53,488 nt of DNA from Clostridiales bacterium (GTDB taxonomy: Bacteria > Bacillota > Clostridia > Christensenellales > CAG-314): contig DPQS01000035.1 in the NCBI GenBank assembly GCA_003537755.1, positions 17,854-71,341 on the forward strand. Direction: 5' to 3'. Positions 52,281 through 53,488 of this stretch are shown one piece after another. Made by a program: the position numbers and the translations under genes. Each line of letters starts with the position of its first letter. Within the stretch, counting starts at the first letter, position 1. The notes beneath the pieces were generated by a model that saw only the letters and a list, made by a program, of their open reading frames with translations, did not search any database and was not told the DNA's origin.

Positions 52281-53279
52281 TTAAACATTCACCTTAAATC
52301 TTTTTGCAACTTCTGCCACTATCTGACCGATGATTTGATCTGCGCTGACCTTTTCGGCAACCGCTTCGAAGTTGAGTTTCATACGGTGACGCAACACGGG
52401 GTAAGCCAACTCGTTGATGTCGCTGTACGCTACGTTGAAGCGACCTTTCATAAGTGCCTTTACCTTGGCTGCGGAGATGAGTGCCTGTCCGGCACGAGGG
52501 CTTGCGCCCAGACGTATATATTTTTTGGCGGCTTCGGAAGCGAACTCGCTGTCGGCGTGAGTTGCCGCGCACAGCGTCATTGCGTAACGCATCACTTCTT
52601 CCGCAACGGGAATCTGATTTGCCGTTTCACGCATCTGCAACAGCTGTTCGCCCGTGCAGGCGGGTTCGGCAACTTCCGCCATTGTTTTCTGAGTCATGGT
52701 GACGATGCTCATCAGGTCGTCAAGACTGGGATTGGGCACCACCAATTTGAACATAAAACGGTCCATCTGCGCTTCGGGCAACGGGTAAGTACCGTCCTGC
52801 TCTACGGGGTTTTGCGTGGCAAGTACGAAGAAAGGTTCCATCATCTTGCGCGAAACGCCCATTACCGTAACGGTGTGTTCCTGCATTGCTTCAAGCAGTG
52901 CCGATTGCGTTTTCGGCGTGGCGCGGTTGATTTCGTCGGCAAGAATAATGTTGCTGAACACGGGACCGGGTTGGAACCGGAACGAGGAATTACCCTGTTC
53001 GTCCTTAACGATGATGTTGGTACCCGTGACGTCCGCAGGCATCAGGTCGGGAGTAAACTGTATACGCGAAAAAGGCAAAGAAAACACTCTGCCGAGCGTA
53101 CGCACCAGTCTTGTTTTTCCGACTCCGGGAACACCTTCCAGAAGCACGTTACCGCCTGCAATCATTGCGATAATCGTACCCTCGACGACTTCGTTTTGTC
53201 CGATGACGTCGCGTCTGATTTGTGTAAAAATGTTTTCGCACTGAGTGCTGAACTGTTTTATGCTTTCTTCTGTTACCAT
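52281..53279 (-). CDS. MoxR-family AAA+ ATPase
   Basis: A 332-residue ATPase of the AAA_3/MoxR class. Walker A GVPGVGKT at 49-56; pore/presensor region 'IQFTPDLMPADVTG'; Walker B 'IILADEINRATPKTQSALLEAM'; sensor 1 'VLATQNPVEQDGTYPLPEAQMDRF'; lid domain with 'GASPRAGQAL' and 'LRHRMKL' near the C-terminus. MoxR proteins act as chaperones that remodel partner proteins with VWA domains; three such partner genes follow here. ATG 53279 is taken as the start; a TTG six bases upstream lies nearer to AAGGAG and is possible. It is the first gene of the series running to 37954. Confidence 0.95.
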   Translation of the reverse strand: MVTEESIKQFSTQCENIFTQIRRDVIGQNEVVEGTIIAMIAGGNVLLEGVPGVGKTRLVRTLGRVFSLPFSRIQFTPDLMPADVTGTNIIVKDEQGNSSFRFQPGPVFSNIILADEINRATPKTQSALLEAMQEHTVTVMGVSRKMMEPFFVLATQNPVEQDGTYPLPEAQMDRFMFKLVVPNPSLDDLMSIVTMTQKTMAEVAEPACTGEQLLQMRETANQIPVAEEVMRYAMTLCAATHADSEFASEAAKKYIRLGASPRAGQALISAAKVKALMKGRFNVAYSDINELAYPVLRHRMKLNFEAVAEKVSADQIIGQIVAEVAKRFKVNV

Positions 53280-53347
53280 GACCAAATAAACTCCTTGTTG
53301 TCAATGCGTTTGTATGTTGTATGTCTTTGTCGATTTGTCAGGATTTC

Positions 53348-53380
53348 CGTTTCCGTCACAATTTTTTTGTGACGGAAACG
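53348..53380. repeat. Perfect 14-bp inverted repeat upstream of moxR
   Basis: CGTTTCCGTCACAA (53348-53361) and TTGTGACGGAAACG (53367-53380) pair perfectly around a 5-base T loop. No U-run follows on either strand, so it is not a standard terminator. It may be a leader hairpin of moxR or a transcript end of a gene further right. A second inverted repeat, AGTGTAC/GTACACT, lies at 53453-53459 and 53465-53471. Confidence 0.6.
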
Positions 53381-53488
53381 TTAGGGTTAATTTTGCCATC
53401 ACTAACAACCTTGGGAATGTCTTTTCCCGTTCTTTCGCGTGGACGTTTGCTTAGTGTACAGCCAGTACACTCTCGCTCACTATCACCC
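53356..53488 (-). CDS. Possible 3' end of an unidentified gene (partial)
   Basis: On the minus strand one frame is open from the right edge to a TGA at 53358-53356 and encodes about 43 residues including 'LSKRPRERTGKDIPKVVSDG'. The stop lies inside the inverted repeat at 53348-53380. I recognise no family, the fragment is short, and chance openness cannot be excluded, so this is a weak call. Confidence 0.22.
   Translation of the reverse strand, partial: GDSERECTGCTLSKRPRERTGKDIPKVVSDGKINPNVSVTKKL

Noticed and set aside
1..53488. Search by eye for tRNA, rRNA, transposase, integrase, phage or attachment sites
   Set aside because: No tRNA-like cloverleaf, transposase motif or terminal repeats were recognised in the intergenic regions. 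The window appears free of mobile elements, within the limits of reading without tools.

Overview
The window looks like a chromosomal segment of an anaerobic, probably gut-associated Bacillota of the Clostridia type. The evidence is: Gram-positive lipoprotein signals on at least seven proteins; many InlB-type B-repeats and BspA-type leucine-rich repeats; a Pho regulon with a PhoP-type Pho box made of TTTACA direct repeats; strong AGGAGG-type ribosome binding sites; and a YolD-like gene. An uncultured Christensenellales-like lineage would fit, but this is an impression of style and not a proven placement. Almost every gene lies on the minus strand. Only the YolD-like fragment at the left edge and one regulator (13049-14041) are on the plus strand.

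Layout from left to right. (1) 2-226: end of a YolD-like gene, then a bidirectional terminator. (2) 434-14041: a self-contained surface island bounded by two bidirectional terminators. A predicted five-gene minus-strand operon (12640 to 434) encodes a membrane-anchored FIVAR protein with jelly-roll-like segments, a membrane-anchored LamG metallophosphoesterase, a lipoprotein with a CBM9-like domain and a degenerate SGNH domain, and two paralogous InlB-repeat/beta-helix lipoproteins. Divergent from it is an ArsR-type winged-helix regulator with a large C-terminal domain. The intervening 408 bp hold promoters on both strands and tandem repeat boxes. (3) 14182-20631: a complete Pho operon pstS-pstC-pstA-pstB-phoU-phoP-phoR behind a four-hexamer Pho box; its PstS is circularly permuted. 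(4) 21117-37673: a probable protein-foraging unit, with a 2474-residue membrane-anchored subtilisin, a surface lipoprotein and an oligopeptide ABC transporter (OppA, B, C, D, F). OppA and OppB both carry large extracytoplasmic insertions. (5) 37954-53279: MoxR AAA+ ATPase, DUF58 protein and two VWA membrane proteins, followed in the same direction by a BspA-type lipoprotein, a 1733-residue InlB-repeat lipoprotein and a small membrane protein.

How the parts fit. The window mostly concerns the cell surface: capture of glycans or phospho-compounds (island 2), phosphate uptake (3), protein degradation and peptide uptake (4), and a MoxR/VWA machine next to very large lipoproteins (5). Two features cross these units. 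Stable stem-loops without U-tracts sit between many co-directional genes, often just after a surface or binding-protein gene. The box CGGTTGATWWA recurs in the leaders of the surface island and of the giant protease.

The best candidates for something undescribed are the surface island with its dedicated regulator, the MoxR/VWA plus giant-lipoprotein cluster, and the permuted PstS.
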